Below are positions 1 through 7,630 of a stretch of DNA of 16,247 bases, in pieces. The notes beneath the pieces were generated by a model. It did not search any database. It worked only from the letters and a program-made list of their open reading frames with translations, and had not been told where the DNA came from. The first letter of the stretch is position 1; each line of letters starts with the position of its first letter. The DNA lies in contig CADCOF010000195.1 in the NCBI GenBank assembly GCA_902802975.1, forward strand, positions 1 to 16,247, in the 5' to 3' direction. Origin of the DNA: an uncultured Ruminococcus sp. GTDB taxonomy: Bacteria; Bacillota; Clostridia; Oscillospirales; Acutalibacteraceae. The translations under genes were made by a program, and so were the position numbers.

Positions 1-31
1 GTGGTCGAGAGTGATGGACTCAGATCGAGCA

Positions 32-66
32 TTAATTCCGCATTACGCATTACGCATTCCGAATTA
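32..66. repeat. Short tandem heptamer repeat flanked by inverted arms
   Basis: Three head-to-tail heptamers (GCATTAC, GCATTAC, GCATTCC at 40-60) are flanked by TAATTC (33-38) and its reverse complement GAATTA (61-66). The block lies just upstream of the YitT gene's ribosome binding site. An open frame runs through it from the window edge, but the low-complexity repeat and the well-placed internal start at 106 argue it is non-coding. It resembles the intergenic block at 8718-8800, with which it shares the decamer ACAACTCCAC (72-81 and 8758-8767). Confidence 0.55.
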
Positions 67-105
67 GCAAAACAACTCCACACTAAATACAGAGGTGATA
101 TATCT

Positions 106-1047
106 ATGGAAAGTGTAAAAGACTTAGTTATTGACGAAGAAGAGCGAATAAAAAGAGATGATACCGGTGCCAGGGCTGTGCGGAAAGAAATATATACTTT
201 CCCTGTTATATTTCTTGGTGGTTTGCTGTATTCGTTCGGTATGAATATGTTTTTGAGACCGCTGAGTCTGTATTCCGGAGGCATGATGGGTTTTGCACAG
301 CTTATACAGGAATTTCTGAAACGCAGCGGTATAACGTTTGGGGGCTTCAATGTATCGGGCGTAATATATTATTTGATGAATCTTCCCGCAATAATTATTG
401 CAATAAAGACAATGCGGCGGCGATTTATCGTGAAAACGATTTTTGCCGTTACATCTATCACCGTTTTATTATCAGTAATACCTATCCCGGCAGGACCTGT
501 GCTTGATGACAGAATCACAAACGCGATTATTGCCGGATTGATCTGCGGCGCAGGTATCGGAATCATTCTATGGGGCGGCGCATGTGATGGCGGCATGAAT
601 ATTGTAGGAATGCTTATTGTTGCGAAAAGGGGCAAAGGCAGCGTTGGTTTGGTGGGCTTGATATCAAATATTATTCTTTATTCAATCATGCTGTTTATAT
701 TTGACCCCGCGACTGCTATCTATTCGCTGATCTACTCTGTGTTTAACTCAATTGCCGTAGACAGAATACATACGCAGAATATTGCAAGTCAGATCACCGT
801 TATAACGAAGCAGAAAGACACCCGTGCGATGGAAGTTGACGTAATGGGCAAGCTAAACCGCGGCATGACCGAGATAAACGCAAGCGGCTTATTTACCGGC
901 GATAGTGTAAAAATATTTATTATTTTTGTAAGTAAATATGAGGTCAACAGATTACGCAGGATAATCAGGGAGCATGACGAAGATGCTTTTGTGGTGGAAA
1001 CTCCTGTAACACGTATCGACGGAAATTTTGTGAAAAAGGTTACGTAA
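106..1047 (+). CDS. YitT family membrane protein with C-terminal DUF2179 domain
   Basis: A 313-residue integral membrane protein of the YitT/DUF161-DUF2179 family. The transport substrate or role of most members is not established. Residues 1-28 are charged and cytoplasmic. Hydrophobic segments follow at about 31-50, 82-102, 108-126, 138-156 and 180-200. The family-type glycine motif GGACDGG lies at 157-163, and a soluble C-terminal domain at about 228-305 matches DUF2179 (ending in FVVETPV). I chose ATG 106 because AGAGGTG (91-97) sits at a good distance upstream. The frame stays open to the window edge, but that extension reads through a tandem heptamer repeat and is unlikely to be translated. 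The next gene starts 23 bases downstream, so the two are probably cotranscribed. The promoter must lie at or beyond the left edge. Confidence 0.88.
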   Translation: MESVKDLVIDEEERIKRDDTGARAVRKEIYTFPVIFLGGLLYSFGMNMFLRPLSLYSGGMMGFAQLIQEFLKRSGITFGGFNVSGVIYYLMNLPAIIIAIKTMRRRFIVKTIFAVTSITVLLSVIPIPAGPVLDDRITNAIIAGLICGAGIGIILWGGACDGGMNIVGMLIVAKRGKGSVGLVGLISNIILYSIMLFIFDPATAIYSLIYSVFNSIAVDRIHTQNIASQITVITKQKDTRAMEVDVMGKLNRGMTEINASGLFTGDSVKIFIIFVSKYEVNRLRRIIREHDEDAFVVETPVTRIDGNFVKKVT

Positions 1048-1070
1048 ATTTGTTGATTTAAGGAGAATAT

Positions 1071-1514
1071 ATGGAGAATCAATTGTTAATAAAAAGAATA
1101 ACACATTATGGATGGTATGTGTTTTTTGCACTTTTCGCATTTGTATGCATCTATTCAAAATTGAGTGACATTCATTATTTGAGCGATGAGATGTATTTAG
1201 TTATTCCTTATATTATTTTTTCATTTTTATTTACCGATTTGTTGTCAGACGAAAAAATAACTGTAAAGCTGTTTTTTCTTATAAGTATTTTTGCAGGCGT
1301 TTGCGGTGTGGCACTCGAGTTCATTCGCTGCTGGATAGTTGAAGGTTTGATCGCATTTCAATTGGTGTGGGGGTTGTTGGTTGTAGACGATGTTGATACT
1401 ATTGATCCGGCATTGTATGACATGTTTTCAATGAATTATGTAATTATCTTAGGTGCGGTTCTTGTTGGTGTAATATTGTATGTGATCATATCTAAGATCA
1501 TCAAAAAAAATTAG
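1071..1514 (+). CDS. Hypothetical small membrane protein
   Basis: A 147-residue protein I do not recognise. It is mostly hydrophobic, with likely membrane segments at about 14-29, 42-58, 65-84, 90-105 and 122-142, a short acidic stretch (DDVDTID, 106-112) before the last segment, and a lysine-rich C-terminus (KIIKKN) that suggests a cytoplasmic tail. ATG 1071 is preceded by AAGGAG (1060-1065), a strong ribosome binding site with good spacing. It follows the YitT gene by 23 bases in the same direction, so the two may share a transcript. No enzymatic motif is visible. The composition is AT-rich, which could reflect lineage-specific or recently acquired sequence, but that is only suggestive. Confidence 0.75.
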   Translation: MENQLLIKRITHYGWYVFFALFAFVCIYSKLSDIHYLSDEMYLVIPYIIFSFLFTDLLSDEKITVKLFFLISIFAGVCGVALEFIRCWIVEGLIAFQLVWGLLVVDDVDTIDPALYDMFSMNYVIILGAVLVGVILYVIISKIIKKN

Positions 1515-1539
1515 TTAACAATAATATGTTTCAACTAAA

Positions 1540-1575
1540 AAGCCTTTACCGATCGGGTCAGATCAGTAAAGGCTT
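1540..1575 (-). terminator. Intrinsic terminator of the diguanylate cyclase gene
   Basis: Inverted repeat AAGCCTTTAC (1540-1549) with GTAAAGGCTT (1566-1575), continued after one mismatch by GATC/GATC around a six-base loop. On the minus strand the stem runs into TTTTTAG, a usable U-tract, and it starts 17 bases beyond the cyclase stop. On the plus strand the tail is only TAACTATTTAT, so termination of the convergent plus-strand pair is possible but weaker. Confidence 0.8.
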
Positions 1576-1591
1576 AACTATTTATATCGTA

Positions 1592-4500
1592 CTATTCCAA
1601 AACATCGGCAGGGTCATACAGTTTATATGTTGATTTGCCATGCTTCTTTACGTAATACAGCATCTGGTCAGCTCTGTTGAGCGCAAGCTGCAGTTCGGCT
1701 TTGGAGCCTCCCTTGAATCCGGCAATGCCTATCGAACAAGATATTTTTTTCTCATCAGGAATCTGTATATCCTGCTTAAGTTTATGTTTGATCTCATCGA
1801 CAAAACCGCCGCTTATTTCTTTGTATATCTGCTGCGCAAAGTCAACGCCGTCCTGTTCGGTCTGATTGTAAAGCAGAACGATAAACTCGTCGCCGCCGTA
1901 ACGAACTGCCAAACCTTTTCTGTCACTCAAACGTTTGATAAGCTCGGCAAATGTTACAAGAACAAGGTCGCCGACATCGTGACCGAATGTGTCGTTGTAG
2001 TACTTGAAGTTGTCAAGGTCGCAGTAGAGCAAAACGTTGTTTTTGATGTTGCCTTGAGCGCAAATGATTTCCGTCTGCTTGCTGAAGCCTGTACGGTTCA
2101 TGATGCCCGTGAGGTGGTCTGTAATAGCCGACTGTTCGAGTTTCTGGTTCATGCGCTCGATCATGTTGCGGCTGTCGATTCTCCTCATCATTTCGCAGAA
2201 CTGACTGAATGCGAACTTAAATATCATCAAATCTTCATTTCCAAGATATGTTCTGCTTCCGACAGTTCTATGACGTACTTTCGTGTATCCCAGGAAAACA
2301 GTTTCCGTGCCGGTTTCTTCCATGATCGGTATGCCTATCATAGTCATTATAGGTTTATCGTAGAACATACTCATCAAAGGCAGGAACTGCGTGAAGTTCT
2401 TATCAATGCGATTTGCCAGGAACGCTTGCTTATATGTGTGGAAAAAGTCAAATACTTTGTCGAATTCTTCATCGGAGCGTTTTTTGAACGAGGCGTCATG
2501 CAGCCATTCGCGCTGACCGTTCCTGCGGCGAAGAATAATGATCTCGTCAAGGGTATAACTGTTTTTAATGACAGCAGATGTGTTGAAGAAAAGATCGTCC
2601 ACAGTCATATTTTCACGGCTGATCGCGTCCTGCAGCACCGTGAGGAACTGTATATCTTTTTCTCTCTTCTCAAGCTTGAGCTGCGTACCTGCATAACGAG
2701 TGATCTGCATTATTCTTTCCAGCGGAAGAGGATCACTTTTTTTCATTATGGGTGTGGTCAGACGCTCTCTATGTTCTTTGAAATATATGAGTCTCTCTTT
2801 TTTACGCGGAATATTTTCTTTCTCACAGAACTCTATGCCGTAATCTATCGCACGGGCTGATTCATCGATTTTTCCTTGTTTAAGGTATACTGAGGAAAGC
2901 TCCATAGCGTAGATCGGAATTACGAAAAACTTTGAGCCTTGATATGATTCGACCTTTTTCATCACTGCATCAAATTCCTTAAGGCAGAGATCAAATTCGT
3001 TCTCGTAATTGTACATCATTCCTTTAACGAGATGATACAGCATAAGATCTTCGTCCCATGTTCCGTCGTCTTTGCTTTCGAGAACCATTATCATATGTTC
3101 AACAATAGTTTCAATTTTGCTCAGGTAGTAGTAACTATTGTAGAATTCATTCTGATAGTAACAGCTTATTGCAATAAAGCTGTATAATTTTATGTTGCTG
3201 CAAGCTCTGATTGAGTGATAACCCATTTCTTTGAGCATTTTTAGTATCAGTTCAACAATAGATGCTGAATTCTGGTGATTTTCGGCAACAAAATGAACTA
3301 AAGCAAGATTATACAGGGAATTCATTATGTCGTCCGGTTCTTCAAGCTTTATCAGAGTAAGCAAGCTTTCCATGAGGTAGGAGTGAGCCTGTTCGAATTC
3401 CTCAAGAATAACGCTGTTGTAGCCGAGTCCTGCCAGCATATGGGATTCTCTCAAAGGATTTGGTCTGCGAAGTACCGCAAGTCTCTTTTTGTACATATCA
3501 CGAACAAAGCTATGGTGACCCGCACGTGAGTAAAGTATAATGTTTTTCATGTAGGCATTCAGCAAGAAATTATCATTTCCAAGCTCGGTTCCAAGCTTAA
3601 TACCCATATTAAAATAGTATAGCTCTTTTTCGCCTTTTGCAACGCTGGTAATAGTCTTGAGATCATTTTCAAAACCGAAGACATAAATATACGCAACAAA
3701 ATTATAAAAGCCATAATGCTTTGCCTGATCAACTATATTTGGGTCACATACAAAACTGAATTTATACTCAAATATATCCTTTCCCATTCCGCTGAGTGCT
3801 GACCACAGAAGTATCTGTGCTTTACATGCAAGGAAGTTATCATTCATCATACGCGCAAGATTCATACATTCTTCGCAGTATTCTTTTACATGGTTTGGCT
3901 GTGACGCTATCATTTTAGCGCGGGCATATATGTAGTAGTATGTATAGCGCAGATATCTATCCTCACTGCGGTGACACTGCATATCGGTCATTTTGTCGCA
4001 CAAAACAAGTGCCATATCGTTTTGACCAAAGTTCATATTGATATATGCTGCAAGCTGCAGAAACTGAATATGCTGATTCCTCTCAAAACGAATTGTTTTT
4101 TCATCAAGCCTATTCAATATGTTATTCATATAGTAGTACGCGTCCTCCAGTGAGAAGGTATAGTACATATTTTGAAGCTGTTGGAAATATTCGTTTGTAT
4201 ATTCCTTATCGAACCAAAACTCATCTTGAATATCTATTGTTTTTTCGCTGTCGAGACGTCCCCACTCCAGCTGCAGATCCTGGGTTGCGGCAGCTTGGAG
4301 CAGTCCATTCCAAACACCCTTTTTATATTCCATGATATTGAACTCATCGTTATACATCAGAACTGCGTGTATGTTCATGGTGTTTTCTACGAGGGACTGC
4401 AGCAGATTGATAGTACTGTATGGCGCAAGGTGCAGCTTGGAAAGAATAAATACAAGCGGATGGTCTTTGGAGATGTATTCCAATATTGAAAGAATGTTTG

Positions 4501-4891
4501 TCTTCATTCTGAATGATTCGTACTTGATTTCGAAGTACAGAACATCTTCCTTGCGGGAGCAGATATCCTCTCGAATCAATCCGGACAAAATTTCCACATG
4601 CATGGAATACACACTGCATGAATGCAGAAACTCCTCTACAGTCATGAGTTCTTTGTAATACTTATTGTAGCAGTGACGAATCCAGTCCAAGAAAGGTGCA
4701 TATGAATTATGCATTTCGTGCATTCTATATTCATGATACAAAAACACCTGATTTTCGATTCGATCAACCTGAGCGAGTATTTCATCTTCAGTTATATCAA
4801 GAGTATTGTAGTGTTTAATGAATAGAATACTTCTGCTTTCTCTTGAAACGTATGAAGCAACAGCGTTCTGAACATAAATCTTAAAATCCAT
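1592..4891 (-). CDS. Multidomain diguanylate cyclase (degenerate STAND-like ATPase, TPR-like array, GAF-like, GGDEF)
   Basis: A 1099-residue protein predicted to make cyclic di-GMP from two GTP. The C-terminal GGDEF domain looks catalytically intact: DHLTG at 925-929, metal-binding DLDNFK from 958, GHDVGD at 970-975 and the signature GGDEF at 999-1003. The RxxD inhibitory site normally found five residues before the signature is absent; the only similar motif, RLSD (987-990), is three residues too far upstream. Residues about 765-905 look GAF-like. Residues about 220-740 are helical and tyrosine/leucine-rich with TPR-like periodicity. Residues about 130-185 (PLVFIL at 145-150, then a conserved-looking MYNDEF at 179-184) resemble the Walker B and sensor region of STAND/AAA_16 ATPases, but no Walker A P-loop is present. 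There is no signal peptide or clear membrane segment, so the protein is probably cytoplasmic. The start is supported by GGAGG seven bases upstream on the minus strand. The GGDEF call is secure; the N-terminal assignments are by resemblance. Confidence 0.92.
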   Translation of the reverse strand: MDFKIYVQNAVASYVSRESRSILFIKHYNTLDITEDEILAQVDRIENQVFLYHEYRMHEMHNSYAPFLDWIRHCYNKYYKELMTVEEFLHSCSVYSMHVEILSGLIREDICSRKEDVLYFEIKYESFRMKTNILSILEYISKDHPLVFILSKLHLAPYSTINLLQSLVENTMNIHAVLMYNDEFNIMEYKKGVWNGLLQAAATQDLQLEWGRLDSEKTIDIQDEFWFDKEYTNEYFQQLQNMYYTFSLEDAYYYMNNILNRLDEKTIRFERNQHIQFLQLAAYINMNFGQNDMALVLCDKMTDMQCHRSEDRYLRYTYYYIYARAKMIASQPNHVKEYCEECMNLARMMNDNFLACKAQILLWSALSGMGKDIFEYKFSFVCDPNIVDQAKHYGFYNFVAYIYVFGFENDLKTITSVAKGEKELYYFNMGIKLGTELGNDNFLLNAYMKNIILYSRAGHHSFVRDMYKKRLAVLRRPNPLRESHMLAGLGYNSVILEEFEQAHSYLMESLLTLIKLEEPDDIMNSLYNLALVHFVAENHQNSASIVELILKMLKEMGYHSIRACSNIKLYSFIAISCYYQNEFYNSYYYLSKIETIVEHMIMVLESKDDGTWDEDLMLYHLVKGMMYNYENEFDLCLKEFDAVMKKVESYQGSKFFVIPIYAMELSSVYLKQGKIDESARAIDYGIEFCEKENIPRKKERLIYFKEHRERLTTPIMKKSDPLPLERIMQITRYAGTQLKLEKREKDIQFLTVLQDAISRENMTVDDLFFNTSAVIKNSYTLDEIIILRRRNGQREWLHDASFKKRSDEEFDKVFDFFHTYKQAFLANRIDKNFTQFLPLMSMFYDKPIMTMIGIPIMEETGTETVFLGYTKVRHRTVGSRTYLGNEDLMIFKFAFSQFCEMMRRIDSRNMIERMNQKLEQSAITDHLTGIMNRTGFSKQTEIICAQGNIKNNVLLYCDLDNFKYYNDTFGHDVGDLVLVTFAELIKRLSDRKGLAVRYGGDEFIVLLYNQTEQDGVDFAQQIYKEISGGFVDEIKHKLKQDIQIPDEKKISCSIGIAGFKGGSKAELQLALNRADQMLYYVKKHGKSTYKLYDPADVLE

Positions 4892-4904
4892 ATGATGCCC
4901 TCCG

Positions 4905-4922
4905 GTATCTTTTTATAGATAC
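4905..4922 (-). other. Hairpin abutting the cyclase ribosome binding site
   Basis: GTATCT (4905-4910) and AGATAC (4917-4922) form a six-base-pair stem with a six-base loop. On the minus strand its 3' arm ends two bases before GGAGG, the ribosome binding site of the cyclase. A second small hairpin, CGGT/ACCG (4931-4944), lies just upstream of it. Both could influence translation start access, but the stems are short and AT-rich. Confidence 0.4.
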
Positions 4923-4943
4923 ATAATGAACGGTAATATAACC

Positions 4944-5065
4944 GCAGAGGGGAATATACCCTGCCACTATAGGAGGCGGGTTCCATTCCCATGTTCAGTA
5001 GGGATATAAATTCCCTACTGAACGCACAAAGCCGACGGCTTTGTCTCTGCTTGTTTAAAGCAGAG
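4944..5065 (-). promoter_or_regulatory. Candidate structured 5' leader RNA (four-way junction plus competing hairpin)
   Basis: GCAGAG (4944-4949) can pair with CTCTGC (5045-5050), enclosing three arms separated by zero to two bases. Arm 1 is GGGAA (4950-4954)/TTCCC (4986-4990), then ACCC-bulge-GCC (4958-4965) with GGC-GGGT (4975-4981). Arm 2 is a perfect 12-base-pair stem (4993-5004 with 5012-5023). Arm 3 is ACAAAGCC (5026-5033)/GGCTTTGT (5037-5044). A second GCAGAG (5060-5065) lets CTCTGCTT (5045-5052) form an alternative hairpin with AAGCAGAG (5058-5065), so the junction and this hairpin are mutually exclusive. The element ends about 50 bases from the cyclase start, which makes a minus-strand leader most plausible. 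The pairing also works on the plus strand, where the alternative hairpin is followed by CTTTT. I do not recognise the RNA family. Confidence 0.5.
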
Positions 5066-5096
5066 CTTTTAATCATAATGACTGAAAACAATAATA

Positions 5097-5124
5097 ATTG
5101 TATACGTTATCTGAATTTTGACTA
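5097..5124 (-). promoter_or_regulatory. Weak candidate promoter for the diguanylate cyclase gene
   Basis: Read on the minus strand, TAGTCA (5119-5124, four of six to the -35 consensus) is followed after 16 bases by TACAAT (5097-5102, five of six to the -10 consensus). Transcription from here would start near 5090 and give a leader of about 200 bases containing the folded element at 4944-5065. The -35 match is poor, so this is a candidate only. Confidence 0.3.
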
Positions 5125-5376
5125 TCCACAGAGTTTAAGCTTCAATTGAGTGTGAAGAAAGTTTTTATACACGCGAGGCACTAATTTTTGAAAAATGCAC
5201 GCTGAAAAAGCAAGTTATGGTCTTGTCATATGATCAGATTGCGTTAATAGCATATATTGTTATTCTCAATCATTGTCTTTATCTTCAATCGTGAATCTAT
5301 CCTCTATATTATAACACATATTCCATACTATTTCAATTAAATTTTTAAAACTTTTTTATGCAATTTTCTGGGGTGG
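5125..5376. other. AT-rich intergenic stretch without recognised features
   Basis: This part of the roughly 700-base gap between the cyclase and the ACT-domain gene is AT-rich. It contains no convincing open reading frame with a ribosome binding site and no RNA gene I recognise. A weak possible fold (AATAGCA with TTGTTATT, around 5246-5266) is not supported enough to call. Confidence 0.4.
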
Positions 5377-5417
5377 GCAGGCATGCGCCTGCAGGCAGTT
5401 CGCACACGAACTGTGTG
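5377..5417. other. Pair of GC-rich hairpins in the intergenic region
   Basis: GCAGGC (5377-5382)/GCCTGC (5387-5392) around a four-base loop is followed at once by CAGTTCG (5396-5402)/CGAACTG (5407-5413) around CACA. The GC-rich patch stands out from AT-rich flanks. Neither hairpin is followed by a good T-tract; the second runs into TGTGAAAATATAAG. The pair may be a degraded terminator, a protein-binding site or part of a repeat. Confidence 0.35.
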
Positions 5418-5524
5418 AAAATATAAGCGATACAGCCTGCGTCATACTCATGAAAAAGCCACTCTAATCATTTTGTGTTAACATATAATTGATTCAAAAA
5501 CTATGGTTTCTATTGCTTTACGTA

Positions 5525-5553
5525 TTGACTTTTGATGTGAAAAGGATTAGAAT
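5525..5553 (+). promoter_or_regulatory. Promoter of the ACT/DUF711 (and possibly V-ATPase) operon
   Basis: TTGACT (5525-5530) and TAGAAT (5548-5553) match the housekeeping sigma -35 and -10 consensus (five of six each) with an optimal 17-base spacer. The expected start near 5560 gives a leader of about 30 bases that carries the GGAGG ribosome binding site of the ACT-domain gene. No equally good promoter was seen further down before the V-ATPase genes. Confidence 0.72.
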
Positions 5554-5588
5554 GTAAGGTGCAGAATAATTCATTCGGAGGAAATTTT

Positions 5589-5858
5589 ATGAAAGCTGTA
5601 ATCACAGTAATCGGTAAAGATACCGTGGGAATATTGGCGGGTATTTCAGGCGAGTGCGCACGAAACGGCGCAAACGTTGTTGAAGTCACCCAGTCGGTTA
5701 TGCAGGATATGTTCGCCATGATAATGATGGTGGATATCAGCAGCTGCACTGTTCCGTATAAGGAGCTTGTGGAATCACTGAAAAAGATCGGCGATAAATT
5801 CGGCGTTCAGGTACATGTTACGCATGAAGAATTATACAATACAATGTATAGAGTATAA
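5589..5858 (+). CDS. ACT domain-containing protein, UPF0237 family
   Basis: An 89-residue protein consisting of a single ACT domain, the usual length for UPF0237. The N-terminal strand MKAVITVIGKDTVGILAGIS and following helix are typical of GcvR-like small-molecule-binding ACT domains, which usually sense amino acids or related ligands as dimers. The real ligand is unknown. ATG 5589 is preceded by GGAGG (5578-5582) with good spacing; an in-frame upstream extension to 5559 is unlikely because it would use the ribosome binding site as coding sequence. The gene is followed 26 bases later by a UPF0210/DUF711 gene, a well-known conserved pairing that suggests this protein regulates or forms a complex with that partner. 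Confidence 0.93.
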   Translation: MKAVITVIGKDTVGILAGISGECARNGANVVEVTQSVMQDMFAMIMMVDISSCTVPYKELVESLKKIGDKFGVQVHVTHEELYNTMYRV

Positions 5859-5884
5859 CGAAGTGAGAGAGTGGGGTATATATA

Positions 5885-7243
5885 ATGATTAATACTAACG
5901 ACATTCTCGAAACGATCAACATGATCGAAAACGAAAACTTCGACGTGAGAACTATCACAATGGGTATTTCTCTTCTCGACTGCATTGATGACAATATCGA
6001 AAAAGCGTGCGATAAAATCTATGATAAGATATGCCGTTATGCCGGCGAGCTTGTCAAAACAGGCGAGGATATCAGTATTGAGTACGGTATCCCGATTATT
6101 CACAAGCGCATCAGCGTTACTCCCATTGCAATGGTTGCGTCTGCCTGCCAGGCGAAAAAGACCATGCGGTTTGCAAAGACTCTCGATCGTGCTGCGAAAG
6201 AGGTCGGCGTGAATTTTATCGGAGGTTACACTGCCCTTTGTCACAAAGGCTTTTCGGCAGGCGATTATGCTTTGATCGAAAGTATTCCCGAGGCTCTTTC
6301 TGTTACCGACAGAGTATGTTCTTCCGTAAATATTGGTTCTACTAAGGCGGGCATTAACATGGACGCCGTTGCAAAAATGGGAAAAATTGTGCGTGAAACA
6401 GCCGAATTGACTGCGGACAGAGACTGTATAGGCGCGGCAAAGCTTGTCGTGTTCTGCAACGCACCGGAGGATAACCCGTTTATGGCGGGCGCGTTCCACG
6501 GTCCCGGCGAGCCTGACTGCGTGATAAATGTCGGAGTTTCGGGTCCCGGAGTTGTGCGCGCAGCTCTTGCAAAGGCGGGTGACTGCGATATTACAGCGGT
6601 TGCCGATATTGTCAAGAAAACCGCGTTCAAGATCACAAGAGTTGGTCAGCTGGTGGCACAGGAGGCGTCAAAACGTCTTTGTGTTCCGTTCGGCATTGTC
6701 GATCTTTCTCTTGCGCCCACTCCGGCAGTCGGCGATTCCGTCGCACATATTCTTGAGGAAATGGGTCTCGAAACGTGCGGTGCACACGGTACGACTGCGT
6801 GCCTCGCGCTGCTGAACGACGCGGTGAAAAAAGGCGGCGTTATGGCAAGCTCTCATGTGGGCGGCTTGTCGGGCGCGTTTATTCCCGTGACGGAAGATTC
6901 CGGCATGATCGACGCGGCGAAGAGCGGCTGTTTGACTATCACCAAGCTTGAGGCTATGACGGCTGTTTGTTCTGTAGGTCTTGATATGATCGTTATTCCC
7001 GGAGATACAACTCCCGAGATCATATCAGGCATAATCGCAGATGAGGCGGCTATAGGCATGGTCAACTCAAAAACCACAGCGGTGCGCGTTATTCCGGCGA
7101 TCGGCAAAAATGCGGGCGATTTCCTCAATTTCGGCGGCTTGCTTGGCGGCGGTCCTGTTATGGACATCAACTACGCGTCTCCCGCAAGATTTATCGGCAG
7201 AGGCGGAAGAATTCCCGCGCCGATACAAAGTCTCAAAAACTAA
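5885..7243 (+). CDS. PFL family protein, UPF0210/DUF711
   Basis: A 452-residue soluble protein, full length for the UPF0210/DUF711 family. The N-terminal signature [14 protein letters not shown] (residues about 20-33) and a later run of glycine-rich loops, including the C-terminal [12 protein letters not shown] stretch, are characteristic. The family is structurally related to glycyl-radical-fold proteins, hence the PFL label, but its biochemical activity is not established and I infer none. ATG 5885 follows a weak GTGGGG ribosome binding site (5871-5876). The preceding ACT-domain gene is its usual partner. The V-ATPase stalk gene begins 30 bases after its stop with no terminator between, so read-through into the ATPase operon is likely. 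Confidence 0.93.
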   Translation: MINTNDILETINMIENENFDVRTITMGISLLDCIDDNIEKACDKIYDKICRYAGELVKTGEDISIEYGIPIIHKRISVTPIAMVASACQAKKTMRFAKTLDRAAKEVGVNFIGGYTALCHKGFSAGDYALIESIPEALSVTDRVCSSVNIGSTKAGINMDAVAKMGKIVRETAELTADRDCIGAAKLVVFCNAPEDNPFMAGAFHGPGEPDCVINVGVSGPGVVRAALAKAGDCDITAVADIVKKTAFKITRVGQLVAQEASKRLCVPFGIVDLSLAPTPAVGDSVAHILEEMGLETCGAHGTTACLALLNDAVKKGGVMASSHVGGLSGAFIPVTEDSGMIDAAKSGCLTITKLEAMTAVCSVGLDMIVIPGDTTPEIISGIIADEAAIGMVNSKTTAVRVIPAIGKNAGDFLNFGGLLGGGPVMDINYASPARFIGRGGRIPAPIQSLKN

Positions 7244-7273
7244 TATGTGCTTTTGGTGAAAGAAGGCGATAAG

Positions 7274-7594
7274 ATGGATGACGTTATCAGCAGAATACTT
7301 CAGATGGACGAAGAGGCGAGGAAACTCGACGAGGAAGCGCAGGCCGAACGGATTGCCTCAAGAGAAGAGGTTATGAAGAAGCGGCAGGAGGTATACGACA
7401 AGTACCTCAAAAGTGCGAAGGAACATATAGAGGAGTACAAAGCCGCAGAAACAAAAAAGTCCGAGTCAAAATGGAAAAAGACAGAGAAGTATTACGTCGA
7501 TATGTCAAGAGCACTTGACAAGAAATTCAGGGACAACAAAGAAAAATGGATAAACGAGATAGTGAGCGGAGTGCTAAGCTTTACCGATTATTGA
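7274..7594 (+). CDS. V/A-type ATPase peripheral stalk coiled-coil subunit (G/H-like)
   Basis: A 106-residue, highly charged protein that is nearly all heptad-like coiled coil (rich in E, K, A and R, with no cysteine and few glycines), ending in a short hydrophobic tail (IVSGVLSFTDY). This fits the small partner of subunit E in the peripheral stalks, called NtpF in Enterococcus and subunit H in archaea. It occupies the first position of the ATPase cluster, as ntpF does. Primary sequence in this family is poorly conserved, so the call rests on length, coil character and position. I prefer ATG 7274, preceded by GAAGG (7262-7266), over the in-frame GTG codons at 7247 and 7256. Confidence 0.78.
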   Translation: MDDVISRILQMDEEARKLDEEAQAERIASREEVMKKRQEVYDKYLKSAKEHIEEYKAAETKKSESKWKKTEKYYVDMSRALDKKFRDNKEKWINEIVSGVLSFTDY

Positions 7595-7630
7595 CGCTGA
7601 TGCAGCACTTGCCCCGGAGAGGAGGCGTCT

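Noticed and set aside
987..1158. Short minus-strand frames across the YitT and small membrane protein junction
   Set aside because: No ribosome binding site context, and they overlap two plus-strand genes with good starts.
1640..2860. A 406-codon plus-strand open frame antisense to the cyclase
   Set aside because: It lies wholly within the GGDEF/GAF coding region in another frame, its translation resembles no family I know, and the minus-strand frame carries conserved catalytic motifs.
4944..5065. Known cyclic di-GMP riboswitch (GEMM-I or GEMM-II) upstream of the cyclase
   Set aside because: The CAAAGCC/GGC words superficially recall GEMM-I, but on neither strand do I see its conserved junction with the GNRA tetraloop and receptor, nor the GEMM-II pseudoknot pattern.
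4892..5588. A hidden small gene, tRNA or phage attachment site in the large intergenic gap
   Set aside because: I found no frame with a credible start signal, no cloverleaf with a T-arm consensus, and no integrase or direct-repeat boundary.
5807..6499. A 230-codon minus-strand open frame opposite UPF0210 and the end of the ACT gene
   Set aside because: It overlaps two well-recognised genes on the opposite strand and its translation is not protein-family-like; it is a shadow frame.
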